A stretch of DNA of 58,194 bases, from assembly GCA_903910645.1 (NCBI GenBank), contig CAIWAD010000061.1:1-58194 (forward strand), read 5' to 3'. The first letter of the stretch is position 1. Each line of letters starts with the position of its first letter. Below the pieces are notes generated by a model, which searched no databases, was not told the origin of the DNA, and saw only the letters and a list, made by a program, of their open reading frames with translations. This DNA comes from an uncultured bacterium (GTDB lineage: Bacteria; CAIWAD01). The position numbers and the translations under genes are program-made. Positions 9,490 to 19,100 of the stretch are shown in pieces.

Positions 9490-9564
9490 GGTGGATGTAG
9501 CTCAGTCGGTTAGAGCGCCTGGTTGTGGCCCAGGAGGTCGTGGGTTCAAGTCCCATCTTCCACC
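9490..9564 (+). tRNA. tRNA-His (anticodon GTG)
   Basis: The anticodon stem CCTGG/CCAGG holds the loop TTGTGGC with GTG at 34-36. The extra G at -1 (9490) faces C73 (9564), the histidine identity element. The acceptor stem appears to have a T-T mismatch between position 6 and position 67. CCA is not encoded. Confidence 0.93.
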
Positions 9565-9576
9565 CTTCTCATTGTT

Positions 9577-9648
9577 GGCCCCATCGTCTAGCGGTCAGGA
9601 CTCCAGGCTTTCATTCTGGCAACAGGGGTTCGATTCCCCTTGGGGTCA
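9577..9648 (+). tRNA. tRNA-Glu (anticodon TTC)
   Basis: The acceptor strands GGCCCCA and TGGGGTC pair with one G-T. The anticodon loop CTTTCAT gives TTC, and the T arm is AGGGG-TTCGATT-CCCCT. The discriminator is A. It is the last gene of the tRNA cluster. Confidence 0.95.
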
Positions 9649-9660
9649 TATTCACTTCCC

Positions 9661-9681
9661 AGGGCGCGCCAGCGCCCTTTT
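9661..9681 (+). terminator. intrinsic terminator of the tRNA cluster
   Basis: Arms AGGGCGC (9661-9667) and GCGCCCT (9672-9678) enclose a 4-nt loop and end in TTTT, 12 nt after tRNA-Glu. Confidence 0.85.
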
Positions 9682-9791
9682 CTGTGTCCGGCGCACGGCG
9701 CTTGTTCCGCAGGGAAAGGGAAGACCGGTGCGTCATCGGGACGCAGGCACGCCCGTAACAGCTGCGGCGGGCACAACGCGCGGAGTGGATC

Positions 9792-11513
9792 ATGACCACG
9801 CTTCCCCCCCTGGAGCCCGGCCACTTGCGCAGCCACATTGTGGGTGCCGACACTCCCCTGCGGACTCCATATGGCGAGCGCTTGATGGTCTATGCCGACT
9901 ACACGGCCTCCGGGCGTTGCCTGGATTTCGTGGAGCATTATCTCATGCGCTTGCAGCGCACTTATGCCAACACCCACACGGAGGACGACATCACCGGCCG
10001 CTCCATGACCCACCTGTTGCGCGAGGCGGAGGATGTCATCAAGCAAGCCGTGAATGCCGGCCCCCACGGGCGCATCATCGCCGTGGGCAGTGGCAGCACC
10101 GCCGCCATTGACAAGTTCCAGCAGATCATCGGCGTCATGGTGCCGCCCGCCACCCTGGATCTGCTGGGCCAATCCATCACTGGCGATGGGCGTGAGGATG
10201 GCGCCTCCGCGTTGCGCCACGCTATGGCCAAGCGCCAGCCAGTGGTGTTGGTGGGCCCTTACGAGCATCATTCCAATGAAGTCAGCTGGCGCCAGGGTTT
10301 GGCCACCGTGCGTGAAGTAAGGCTGGATGCCCGGGGTGATGTGGATCTGGACCATTTGGAGGAGTTGCTGCAGGCCCCGGATCTGGCAGGCCGATTGGTG
10401 ATTGGTTCCTTTTCCGCGGCAAGCAATGTCACGGGCCGCATCAGCCCCGTGCGCCGCATTGCGGCCCTGTTGCATCGCCATGGGGCCCTGGCCTGCTTTG
10501 ATTACGCCGCCAGCGCGCCCTATGTGGCCATGGACATGAATCCCGCCGACAGCGCGCCAGGCGAGGATTGCAGCGTGGACGCCCTTTTCCTATCCCCGCA
10601 CAAGTTCCTGGGCGGGCCCGGATCCAGTGGCGTGCTGGTGTTCAACGAGCGTGTCTACCGGCGTGATCTTCCGCCCACCGTGGCCGGAGGCGGCACCGTG
10701 AGCTATGTCAGTCCCATGACCCACGATTTTGTGGAGGACATTGAGGAGCGCGAGCGGGCCGGCACTCCGGGTGTGCTGCAGACCATGAAAGCCGCTCTTG
10801 CCTTCATGGTGAAGGATGCGGTGGGCGTGCCGGTGATTGAGGCCAGGGAGCGCGAACTCCTGGAGCGCGCTCTTTTACGCTGGCGGGCCAATGACAACCT
10901 GGAGATGCTTGGTGAAGCGGATCCCGCGCGGCAAATCGGCATTCTCAGCTTCAATGTGCGCAAGCCCGGTGGACGCTACCTGCATCCGCGTTTGGTCACC
11001 GTGCTGTTGAATGATCTCTTCGGCATCCAGTCCCGCGCGGGCTGCAGCTGCGCCGGCCCTTATGGCCACACGCTCTTGGGCATCGACGCCGCCACCTCCG
11101 AGCGCTACCGCCACTGCATCCTGGACGGGTGGCAGGGCATCAAGCCTGGCTGGTGCCGGGTGGGCTTCCATTACGCCATGGACGATGCCGAAGCGGATTT
11201 CCTCATGGATGCCGTGGATTTTGTCGCCCGGCGCGGCTTCGATTTCCTGCCCGATTACACCTTCGATCCCCACCGTGCCGCCTGGAACCATCGCTCGGGC
11301 GGGGGCCCGCTGGAATCCTTCAGCCTTGCCGTGGCCCTGGACTGCACCTGTCCCCAAAGCTTGTCCTTGAGTGCCCAGGAGCGCCGAACCCTCTATCAGC
11401 GCCATTTGGATGAAGCCCGAAGCCGGGCCGACGAACTGGCGTCACGGCCCAGCGCCCTGGCCACCTTGGAGGGCGAAGCCGGTGAGCTGCAGTTCTTCGA
11501 GCTACCTGCCTGA
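9792..11513 (+). CDS. class V aminotransferase-fold PLP enzyme (cysteine desulfurase-like)
   Basis: This 573-residue protein has the class V fold. It starts with a substrate-loop region (YADYTASGRCLDF), has a cofactor-holding GSGSTAAIDK turn and FDYAASAPY, and its PLP lysine is in SPHKFLGGPGSSG. A cysteine-bearing AGCSCAGPYGH loop lies near residue 420, where cysteine desulfurases carry their catalytic Cys. About 90 extra C-terminal residues rich in Arg and Glu follow the fold. It may be a desulfurase or a lyase acting on another amino acid; no Fe-S assembly partners are adjacent, so the substrate is open. GGAG lies about 7 nt before the ATG. It stands alone, followed by a repeat element. Confidence 0.85.
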   Translation: MTTLPPLEPGHLRSHIVGADTPLRTPYGERLMVYADYTASGRCLDFVEHYLMRLQRTYANTHTEDDITGRSMTHLLREAEDVIKQAVNAGPHGRIIAVGSGSTAAIDKFQQIIGVMVPPATLDLLGQSITGDGREDGASALRHAMAKRQPVVLVGPYEHHSNEVSWRQGLATVREVRLDARGDVDLDHLEELLQAPDLAGRLVIGSFSAASNVTGRISPVRRIAALLHRHGALACFDYAASAPYVAMDMNPADSAPGEDCSVDALFLSPHKFLGGPGSSGVLVFNERVYRRDLPPTVAGGGTVSYVSPMTHDFVEDIEERERAGTPGVLQTMKAALAFMVKDAVGVPVIEARERELLERALLRWRANDNLEMLGEADPARQIGILSFNVRKPGGRYLHPRLVTVLLNDLFGIQSRAGCSCAGPYGHTLLGIDAATSERYRHCILDGWQGIKPGWCRVGFHYAMDDAEADFLMDAVDFVARRGFDFLPDYTFDPHRAAWNHRSGGGPLESFSLAVALDCTCPQSLSLSAQERRTLYQRHLDEARSRADELASRPSALATLEGEAGELQFFELPA

Positions 11514-11563
11514 GAGGAACCGCGCAAGGACAATCAGCCCAACTGTAATGGGGATCGAGTCTT

Positions 11564-11624
11564 TCATTCCCGCGAAAGCGGGAATCCATGGTGACAAGAG
11601 ATCCCAGCTTTCGCTGGGATGCCA
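11564..11624 (+). repeat. dispersed double-hairpin repeat, copy 1
   Basis: The first hairpin pairs ATTCCCGC with GCGGGAAT; a linker CCATGGTGACAAGAGAT follows; the second pairs ATCCCAGC with GCTGGGAT. The outer ends (TCATTCC and GGGATGCCA) are themselves roughly inverted. The same structure occurs at 21091, 39501 and, inverted, 46556. This copy lies between two convergent genes. Confidence 0.85.
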
Positions 11625-11700
11625 GCGCTCTCGGATCACGCAACATATCCGGGACTAAAGAAGGCTGCGGTGGGAAGCGATCTCAACGCTTAATGAACCT

Positions 11701-12219
11701 TCAATTGTTGCGCTCGCGCGATTCAAGATCCTCCAGCAACTCACCAACACACTGACAAAGCTCCTGCATTTGATCACTTGTGGCGCGCTGCCCCTTCCGT
11801 GCCGTCAAATGCAGTAGGGCCAGCACCACGCCCGACGCCGGCAGGACCCAAAAGCCGGTGGGCGGCTGGTCCAACATCCATTGGGAGCTTCCATAGAGCA
11901 GGCCCAGCCCGGCCATCAGCAGGGTGAAGGCATAGAGGGCCATGAAAAGGGTCCAGGCGCCGGGATCCGGCCCGAATTGGCCCTTCACCCGCAGAGTTCC
12001 CGCTTCCTCTTCCAGGCGCATCTCCAGCACGGGCGACCACAACCTTCGTTTGGCCCTGGGCAAACTGACCCACAAGTGATCGTGCAACACCGATCCATCG
12101 AAAGGGCAGTGCGGTTCCTTCAAGCGCATGGCGGCTTCCTTGGTCAGCGTGTCCCGCTGAATGGGACTCTCCAGCTCAAAGCGAGGGCGCAAGCCTGGTT
12201 GCAGGACGGGTCGGGGCAT
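11701..12219 (-). CDS. hypothetical two-helix membrane protein
   Basis: This 172-residue protein is not recognised. It has a charged N-terminal domain of about 90 residues containing two cysteines, HCPFDG like half of a metal-binding knuckle. Two adjacent membrane segments follow (about residues 92-112 and 121-140), then a short acidic C-terminal tail with a coiled-coil-like end. It probably sits in the inner membrane. AAGGAG 7 nt before the ATG supports the start. It diverges from the next gene across a 115-nt shared upstream region. Confidence 0.7.
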   Translation of the reverse strand: MPRPVLQPGLRPRFELESPIQRDTLTKEAAMRLKEPHCPFDGSVLHDHLWVSLPRAKRRLWSPVLEMRLEEEAGTLRVKGQFGPDPGAWTLFMALYAFTLLMAGLGLLYGSSQWMLDQPPTGFWVLPASGVVLALLHLTARKGQRATSDQMQELCQCVGELLEDLESRERNN

Positions 12220-12334
12220 GGGGGGACTCCTTGAAATGCTCTCAGCAAGAAGTAGCCATCTCTTGTAATGTTAGAGAAGACAAACAATCTTGTGTTGAAC
12301 AATTGACAAGCATGCAATCAATGGAGCTGTGATC

Positions 12335-13045
12335 ATGAAAACTGTTTGCTGGACAAAGGCATCACTTCTATTCCTCCTCTCTGGATCCTTGGCCGTCCTG
12401 CGCGCCGATCAGCGGCCCTGGGTGTGGACCTATGGGCATGACATGCAGGCCCCGGGCCACGCGGAGCTTGAACATTACCTGACTTTGCAAAGCGTTGACT
12501 GGAGCGCGCGCGAAGAGAACCTGAAGAGCGTCCACCAGATGGAAGTGGAAATCGGCATGACACCGCGCCTGGATGTGGCCCTTTATCAGGTGTTCTCGCG
12601 CACACCGGGCAGCAGTCTGGATTGGGAAGGCTTCAAGCTGCGCACCCGCTGGAGAGTGCTGGGTGAAGGGAGCTTCGGCCACCCGGTGGTGTACCTGGAA
12701 TACGCCGACAACGCCACCCTGAGCGAAAGTGTGTGGGAAGCCAAGCTTTTGCTTGATGAGGAATGGGGCCCCTGGCGTGTGGCCCTGAATCCGGTGGTGG
12801 AGCGCGAGGAGGGTGAATGGGAGGCGGGCGCCAGCGCGGGTATGAGCTGGCGTGTCGGCAGCCATCTTTCCCTGGGGGGGGAGGCCCGAATGAACGGGAA
12901 CGGTCTGCGCTTGGGCCCCGTGCTTGCCCATGGCGGACCGGGACTGTGGTCGGCCCTGGGGGCCAGCTGGCCCGTGGGCGGCGCGGAAGTGGGTGAGAAC
13001 TCCCATGAGATCCGCCTCATCATCGGACTGGGCTTGCGGCCTTAG
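12335..13045 (+). CDS. secreted protein, probable outer-membrane beta-barrel
   Basis: This 236-residue protein begins with a clear signal peptide (MKTVCWTKASLLFLLSGSLAVLRA, cut before DQ). The rest is made of alternating hydrophobic strands and short turns (for example FKLRTRWRVLG, VVYLEYADN, WRVALNPVVERE, LSLGGEARMNG) and ends in a hydrophobic strand IRLIIGLGLRP, as barrel proteins do. The function is unknown. The ATG at 12335 is preferred over the GTG two codons earlier because GGAG lies 8 nt before it. It shares its upstream region with the divergent membrane-protein gene. Confidence 0.7.
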   Translation: MKTVCWTKASLLFLLSGSLAVLRADQRPWVWTYGHDMQAPGHAELEHYLTLQSVDWSAREENLKSVHQMEVEIGMTPRLDVALYQVFSRTPGSSLDWEGFKLRTRWRVLGEGSFGHPVVYLEYADNATLSESVWEAKLLLDEEWGPWRVALNPVVEREEGEWEAGASAGMSWRVGSHLSLGGEARMNGNGLRLGPVLAHGGPGLWSALGASWPVGGAEVGENSHEIRLIIGLGLRP

Positions 13046-13133
13046 TGGATTGGTGTGTTGCGCCATCGGCATGGCCTTGCACGCCTGACCTGGGGATAGA
13101 GGCCTGACGCTTTTGAGCGCGCGGCCCAAAGGC

Positions 13134-13139
13134 TACCTT
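13134..13139 (+). promoter_or_regulatory. possible -10 element (TACCTT) of the bacterioferritin gene
   Basis: GGCTACCTTGCA lies 31 nt before the bfr start, with TTTTGA about 17 nt upstream of it. It is the same TACCTTG string as in the HU and gltX upstream regions. Confidence 0.4.
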
Positions 13140-13169
13140 GCACGCAAGGCAATCAAACCTGGAGATACC

Positions 13170-13664
13170 ATGCATCCCCACAGCGTCGAACTCTTGAACA
13201 AGGCCGTGGCTGACGAACTGGCCGCCGTGCACCAATACATGTTCTTCCATTTCCATTGTGACAACCAGGGCCTGGAGCTGCTCTCCACCCTGTACCGCCG
13301 CATCGCCATTGAGGAAATGATGCATGTGGAGCGCCTGGCCGAGCGCATCCTTTTCCTGAAGGGCAAGGTGCTCATGGCTCCCGCCGTGGAGGTGGAGCAG
13401 ATCACGGATGTGAAGGACATGCTGGCCATGTCCATGAAAATGGAGCAGGACAGCGCCCGGGACTACAACCTGTGGGCCAACGAGTGCGGCGCCAACGCCG
13501 ACAGCGTGTCCAAGAAGCTCTTCGAAGGCCTGGTGGAGGACGAGGAGCGCCACTTCAACACCTTTGAGCAGGAGTGGGACAACTTGAACCGCTACGGCGA
13601 CCGTTACCTGGCCCTTCAGTCCATTGAGCGCAGCAAAAAGGGCGGCATGCCCGCCACCCAGTAG
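13170..13664 (+). CDS. bfr: bacterioferritin
   Basis: This 164-residue four-helix protein matches bacterioferritin, the iron-storing 24-mer that oxidises Fe(II) and keeps it in its cavity. All ferroxidase ligands are present at a constant two-residue offset from E. coli Bfr: Glu16, Glu49 and His52 (EEMMH), Glu92, Glu125 and His128 (DEERHF). Met50 occupies the position of the heme-ligand Met52, so heme binding between subunits is likely. The ATG at 13170 follows GGAGA at 13161. No ferredoxin partner lies nearby. Confidence 0.92.
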   Translation: MHPHSVELLNKAVADELAAVHQYMFFHFHCDNQGLELLSTLYRRIAIEEMMHVERLAERILFLKGKVLMAPAVEVEQITDVKDMLAMSMKMEQDSARDYNLWANECGANADSVSKKLFEGLVEDEERHFNTFEQEWDNLNRYGDRYLALQSIERSKKGGMPATQ

Positions 13665-13898
13665 GCCTGCGCGTCCCCGCCGGGACGGGCCATTGGAATG
13701 TCTGTCGGACCTGGCCTTTGCAGCTTTAATGGCCGCTGTGGATTCTGTCTGCTTGAATTCTTGCGGGCAATGTCTATGCGCGTCAAGAAGTTTTGCGGGA
13801 TCCGCTTTCACGAGGGTGTGATTCCCCTGGAAGGGCCACGTCCGACAGACTGCTGATTCCACATAGCCCCTGGCTCCATTCCATTCTGCGAGGTCTCC

Positions 13899-16139
13899 AT
13901 GGACGGCGCCTCCCTTTTGCCCCCCGCCCTTTGCCCGCGCCCCTTGTCCTGCCTTCCCTTGCCCGGGAAACCCCGACGCCTGGGTGGCCCGCGGCCCCTG
14001 GCTCCACGCTGGCGGGAGTCCTGTCAATTGGATGATGCCGCGCGTCTGCGTGTGGAAGCCCACATGGCTCATCGGGGACTGCTGGATCCTCGGGCGGCGG
14101 ACGAGCTTGTTTTGGGACTGGACACCCTGCCCGGCGAAAGCCCGGAGTCCTGCCACTTGCGCCTGTGGGCGGGAGGCGGCGAAGCCCTGGCTATGGACGA
14201 GGGCGGCCTGCATCGGGCGGTAGAGCTGCTGGCGGCCATGGCGGAAGCGCCAAGCGGCCCCGCACTGGAGATTCGCGACAGACCCTTGCACGCCTGGCGT
14301 GGCATGATGCTGGATTGTTCCCGCCACTTCTGGCCCATGCCGGTGGTGAGGCGAGTGCTGGACGAGCTGGCCCGCCATGGGGGAAACCGCCTGCACCTGC
14401 ACCTTACGGACGACCAAGGCTGGCGGCTGCCCCTGCCCCAGCGGCCTCGGCTGGAGGAGATTGGCGCCTGGCGTCTGGAGGCGGATGGCAGCCGTCACGG
14501 TGGCATGTATTCGGCAATGGAGCTGCGGGCCCTGGTGGCCCATGCCCAGGATCTGGGGGTGGAGATCCTGCCCGAGGTGGATCTTCCCGGGCACTGTGGC
14601 GCCCTGCTGGCGGCTTTGCCGGAATTGTCCTGCGGTGGAAATGCCCAAGGGGTGCCCCGCGCCTGGGGTTGTCACAACGCGCTGCTCTGTTTGGGAAATC
14701 CATCCTTGCCAGAGTTCCTGGACGAATTGCTGGACGCGCTCAGCCAGCTTTTCCCCTTCTCCCATATCCATCTGGGTGGAGATGAAGTGCCGTCCCAGGT
14801 GTGGGGGCGCTGTCCCCGTTGTCGTGAACGCCTGCGCGGGAGCGGCGGCACGGATCCGGCCGCGCTGGCTGGCATTTGGCTGAAACTGACCGAGGCCCGC
14901 CTGGCCGCCCATGGCCGACATGGCGCCTATTGGGACGAGGCGCTGGACCATGTGCAGGACGGAGAATCCCTCATCTTCGCCTGGCGTGGTCCAGAGGCGG
15001 TGGCCCGGGCCCTGGCCAAGGGGCACCCCACCGTGGCCTGCCCCTTGCATCCCTGCTACCTGGATTTCTACCCCGGCCTTGACGAAGGCCAGCCCATGGC
15101 CATTGGCGGCTTCAACCACTGGAAGCACCTGCGTGCCTTTGATCCTCTTCGCCTTGCCCGGGAGGGGGGCGCTGGGAGGGAGCTGCTGCTGGGCAGCCAG
15201 GGCAATTTGTGGGCGGAATATGTGGACTCGGAGGAGCGCCTGATGGAGCGCCTCCAGCCGCGCCTGGCCGCCCTGATGGAAGCTCTGTGGCGCGGTCCGG
15301 AGGAGGATGCCGGTGACGATGCCTTCGCGCGGCGCCTGCCGCAGCTGACCCGCGCGGCGTGGAGCCGGGGATGGCGCAGTTTGGTGGATGCCCCACGACC
15401 CCTGCATACTCCGCTGGCCCTGCCCGGCAAGGAGCTGAGGGTGGCATTTGAGCTGTGGCCCGAGGGCCGCCTGGAATGCAGCACGGATGGCCACAACTGG
15501 GCGGCCCTTCCCAATCAGGCGGAGGTGGATCTCCCTCCCCATGTGGACAGCCTGCGTCTTCAGCTGCGTCAGCTTTTGCCCCATGGGGCCTGCAGTCCGC
15601 CCCTTCCCCTGCACGTGCGTCGGGAGAAGCCGTGGCCCAGTGGAAAGGATGAAAGCGCCGCCGCTGTGGACGCCACCTCATGCCGCTGGCTCTGCGCTCC
15701 CCATGCCGACTGGCGTCTGGTGGCGCTGGATCCTGCCTGGGCGGCCTGGACTTGCGATAGCCTGGACTGGCCCCGGGAGCAAGTGGAGGCGCGCCTTGCC
15801 ATGCCTGTCATGGAGATTCCGCCGCCCGCCCAACCCTGGAGCCAAGAGCCCGCCACGCCGACGCTTCCGGAGATAGTCCCGTGGGGCATGTGCCTTGGGC
15901 TAAGTCGGGAGACGCTTTGGGCGGTGCCACGCACGGGACGCTGGCGTCTGGTGCTGCGCAGCGCCAGTCTTGCCCGCCTGTGGGTGGATGGCCGCCTGGT
16001 GCTGGATCAGGACGGTTTCCGTCCCGGCGGAACCCTGGCAGACTGGATTCCACTTGAGGAGGGCCCGCACCACCTGCGTCTGGACTGGCTCAATTCGCGT
16101 GGAGGAGATTGTCAGCTGGAGCGCTTGTGCGAGGACTGA
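13899..16139 (+). CDS. GH20 beta-N-acetylhexosaminidase
   Basis: This 746-residue enzyme has the order: N-terminal GH20b-like domain (about 20-110), GH20 TIM barrel (about 125-450), and C-terminal beta domains. The catalytic Asp295-Glu296 pair sits in HLGGDEVP; LHLTDDQGWRL and ILPEVDLPGH are standard GH20 barrel motifs. The last ~80 residues (WRLVLRSASLARLWVDGRLV) resemble a PA14-like sugar-binding fold. It should remove terminal N-acetylglucosamine from chitooligomers, glycans or cell-wall fragments. No clear signal peptide is seen at the chosen start, so it may act in the cytoplasm. It converges on the dnaE2 gene with only 25 nt between the stops. Confidence 0.9.
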   Translation: MDGASLLPPALCPRPLSCLPLPGKPRRLGGPRPLAPRWRESCQLDDAARLRVEAHMAHRGLLDPRAADELVLGLDTLPGESPESCHLRLWAGGGEALAMDEGGLHRAVELLAAMAEAPSGPALEIRDRPLHAWRGMMLDCSRHFWPMPVVRRVLDELARHGGNRLHLHLTDDQGWRLPLPQRPRLEEIGAWRLEADGSRHGGMYSAMELRALVAHAQDLGVEILPEVDLPGHCGALLAALPELSCGGNAQGVPRAWGCHNALLCLGNPSLPEFLDELLDALSQLFPFSHIHLGGDEVPSQVWGRCPRCRERLRGSGGTDPAALAGIWLKLTEARLAAHGRHGAYWDEALDHVQDGESLIFAWRGPEAVARALAKGHPTVACPLHPCYLDFYPGLDEGQPMAIGGFNHWKHLRAFDPLRLAREGGAGRELLLGSQGNLWAEYVDSEERLMERLQPRLAALMEALWRGPEEDAGDDAFARRLPQLTRAAWSRGWRSLVDAPRPLHTPLALPGKELRVAFELWPEGRLECSTDGHNWAALPNQAEVDLPPHVDSLRLQLRQLLPHGACSPPLPLHVRREKPWPSGKDESAAAVDATSCRWLCAPHADWRLVALDPAWAAWTCDSLDWPREQVEARLAMPVMEIPPPAQPWSQEPATPTLPEIVPWGMCLGLSRETLWAVPRTGRWRLVLRSASLARLWVDGRLVLDQDGFRPGGTLADWIPLEEGPHHLRLDWLNSRGGDCQLERLCED

Positions 16140-16164
16140 AGCTGTTCCGCACTTGGCGAAGGTG

Positions 16165-19100
16165 TTAGGCGGCCCCGGCTTCCCGCGCCGCCCATTCCGA
16201 GAGGCGTCCTGCCGGCCGCAGGGCTTCCACTTCCAGCATGGCCTCCTCCGCTTCCACCACCACGCGTCCCTCCAGCAGGAAAGGGCCAGGCCCGCGCAAC
16301 AGCAGGGCATGGCGCTCCCAACACGCGGGAAAGAGCACGGCCTCCCAGGTGCCGGTGGCGTCTTCCAGTGAGAGAAAGGCCATGCGCTCGTGGCGTGTGC
16401 GCGTGTGGATGGTTTTGCGTGCGAAGACCCAGCCGATCATCTCCACCGGGCGGCCCACGCAGTGCCACAGATCCCGGGCACGCACACAGCGCTGGGGGAG
16501 CTCGCCAAAATCGAAGAGCTCCAGCGGGTGGCGGCTGATGCCGTAACCCAGGGCATCGCGCTCATGGCTCCACAGCTCAATCCAGCTCCAGCGTCCGGCG
16601 GCGGGGGAAGGCGCCTCCTCTTGGAAAAGGCCAGGGGAAGCCCTGCCTTCCGCCTTGCGCCCGGCGCGCAGATCCCAAAGCAGTGAAGGCCGCCGTTCCC
16701 GGGGATCACCGGGACCCGCCAGGGCATCCAGGGCTCCGGCCTGGATCAGCGCCTCCAGCTCCCCGCGGGAAGGCTCCACGCGTCGGCGGAAGTCGCCCAA
16801 GCCCGAGAAGGGCAGGCGGGCGCGCTGGTCGAAAAGGCGGCGCCGGGTGGCCAGCTGCAGGCCCTTCACCTGCTGCAGACCCACGCGCAGCTGTCCGCCA
16901 TCGCTGGTTTCCTGTGGCGCATGGCCTTGCCCCACATAGCGATCCTGACCGTGCACCACGCAGGGACCCAGCACACGCAGGCCCAGGCGGCGCGCTTCCT
17001 GCACATAGGCGGCGCTGGAGAAGAAGCCCCCCTGGTTGCTGAGCACGGCGGCCATGAACTCCGCCGGACGATGGGCCTTGTACCAGGCCAGCCGGTAGCT
17101 GAGCACGGCGAAGCTGGCGCTGTGGGCCTTGCAGAAGGCGTAGCCTGCAAAGGATGAAATCTGCCTCCACAGCTCCCGGGCCACCTCCGGCTCCACGCCC
17201 CGGGCCGCGCAGCCCCGGTGGTAGCGTTCCTCAAACGTGGCCAGGGCCACCTTGTCCGTGCCTTTGCCACTCATGGCACGACGCAGCAGGTCCGCCTCCG
17301 CCAGGCTCATGCCCGCCAGACCCGCCACCACATGCATCACATCCTCCTGGTAGACCATGACGCCGTAGGTGTCTTCCAGCAACTCGCGCAGCAGCGGATG
17401 CAGGAAGCCCACGGGCCAGGCCTCCCCCGGCGGGGTGGCGGCCACGGCACGATGGTGGCGGATAAAGGCCTGCATCATGCCCGATTCGGACACCCCGGGG
17501 CGGATGATGGAACTGGCGGCCACCAGATCCTCGAAAGAGCCGCAGCGCAGCTTGCGCAAAAGGGCCTGCATGCCCGGCGACTCTATGTAGAAGCAGCCCA
17601 TGGTGCGACCCTCACGCACCAGGGCGGCGGTGGCGGGCTCCCGTTCCAGCTCATAGGGGCTGAAGGGGGGCATCTCGCGGCCGGCGGCCCGGTCCTGGCG
17701 CACCAGATCCGCGTGCACGCCCAGGCCGCGCTGGGCCAGCAGGTCGATCTTCAATAGGCCCAGCTCCTCCACGGGATGCATGTCCAGCTGGGTGACCGTG
17801 ACGCCGCGACCGGCGCGCTGCAAGGGGAGCCAGTGGGTGATGGGCTGCGGGGTGATGAGCACGCCGCCCACATGGATGCCCAGGTGGCGGGGCAGGCCCA
17901 CCAGACGACGCACCCAGGGCAGAAGGCTGCGCAAGGGCTCGGAGTCCGCGTCCAGACCGTGGCGATGGGTGCGCGCCAGCTCCTCCTCCCAGTCCTGCGG
18001 GCCTCTGGGAAAGTTGCGTGTCAGCTCCTCCAGTTCCCGCCCGGCCAGGCCTTCCACCTTGGCCAGTTCCCGCAGGGCGCCCCGGGGTCCAAGGGTCACG
18101 GTCGTGCACAACAGCGCGGCGTGGCGGGCGCCGAAACGCTCCAACACAAAACGCAGCACCTCGTCCCGATCCGCCCAGCTGAAGTCCAGATCGATGTCCG
18201 GCGGAGTGGAGCGCCAGGGATTCAGGAAGCGTTCGAAGGAAAGGCGGTGGCGCAGGGGATCCACTTCCGTGAAGCCCAACACATGGGAGACAAGGGAATT
18301 GGCCGCGCTGCCCCGCCCGATCATGGGAAGGCCGCGGTCGCGCACGAAAGAGGTGATCTCATGCACCACAAGAAAGTAGCCGGAAAAGCCAAGGTGGGAA
18401 ATCACTTCCAGCTCGCTGGCGAGGCGTTCGCGCGCCTGGGCCAGCGTAACCACCCCTGTACAGCCGGGCTTTCCGCCGGGACCGCGTCTCCGCCATGGAC
18501 CTGGCGCGGGATAGAAGCGGGGCAGGGCCTGATGGCACAGGGCGGACAGGCGTTCATGATCATCGCCCGTACTGCCCGGCAGGCGTGGCAAATGAAGCTT
18601 CCCCGTTTCCACGCCCAGGGGGCAACGCTCCCACAGCTCCTCCATGCGGCGGCGGGCGGCGGGCAGGGCGGAGAAGGGGGCGAAGAACTCGGCGGGGGAG
18701 GGCATGTGGCCTTGGGCATTCCACTGCCCTGCCGCCAGGATGTGCTCACGGCTGCGGTTCTCGTGCAGGGCGCGGATACGCTGATGCAGACCTGCGTGCT
18801 CCGCATCGAGATAATCCACCACGCCGTGGGGAAGCACGGGAAGCTCCAGACGGCGGGCCTGCTGCCACAGGGCATTGGCCTGGCGGCGGTTCCGGGTGGG
18901 ATCCAGCGCCACCGAGACGCGCCCGCCCTCCGGCAGGAATAGCGAACAAGCCGCCGGGCAGAAGAACTCCAGGGCTGCGGCGGGCAGCACCAGCTGGCTG
19001 TGGCGAAGCTCCCCGCAGGCTTCCAGCAGCGCCTGACGCCACGCCTCGGGCGGCAGGGGGGCGGTGGCCTCGGGTTCCCTCGCCTCATCGGCACCCTCGG

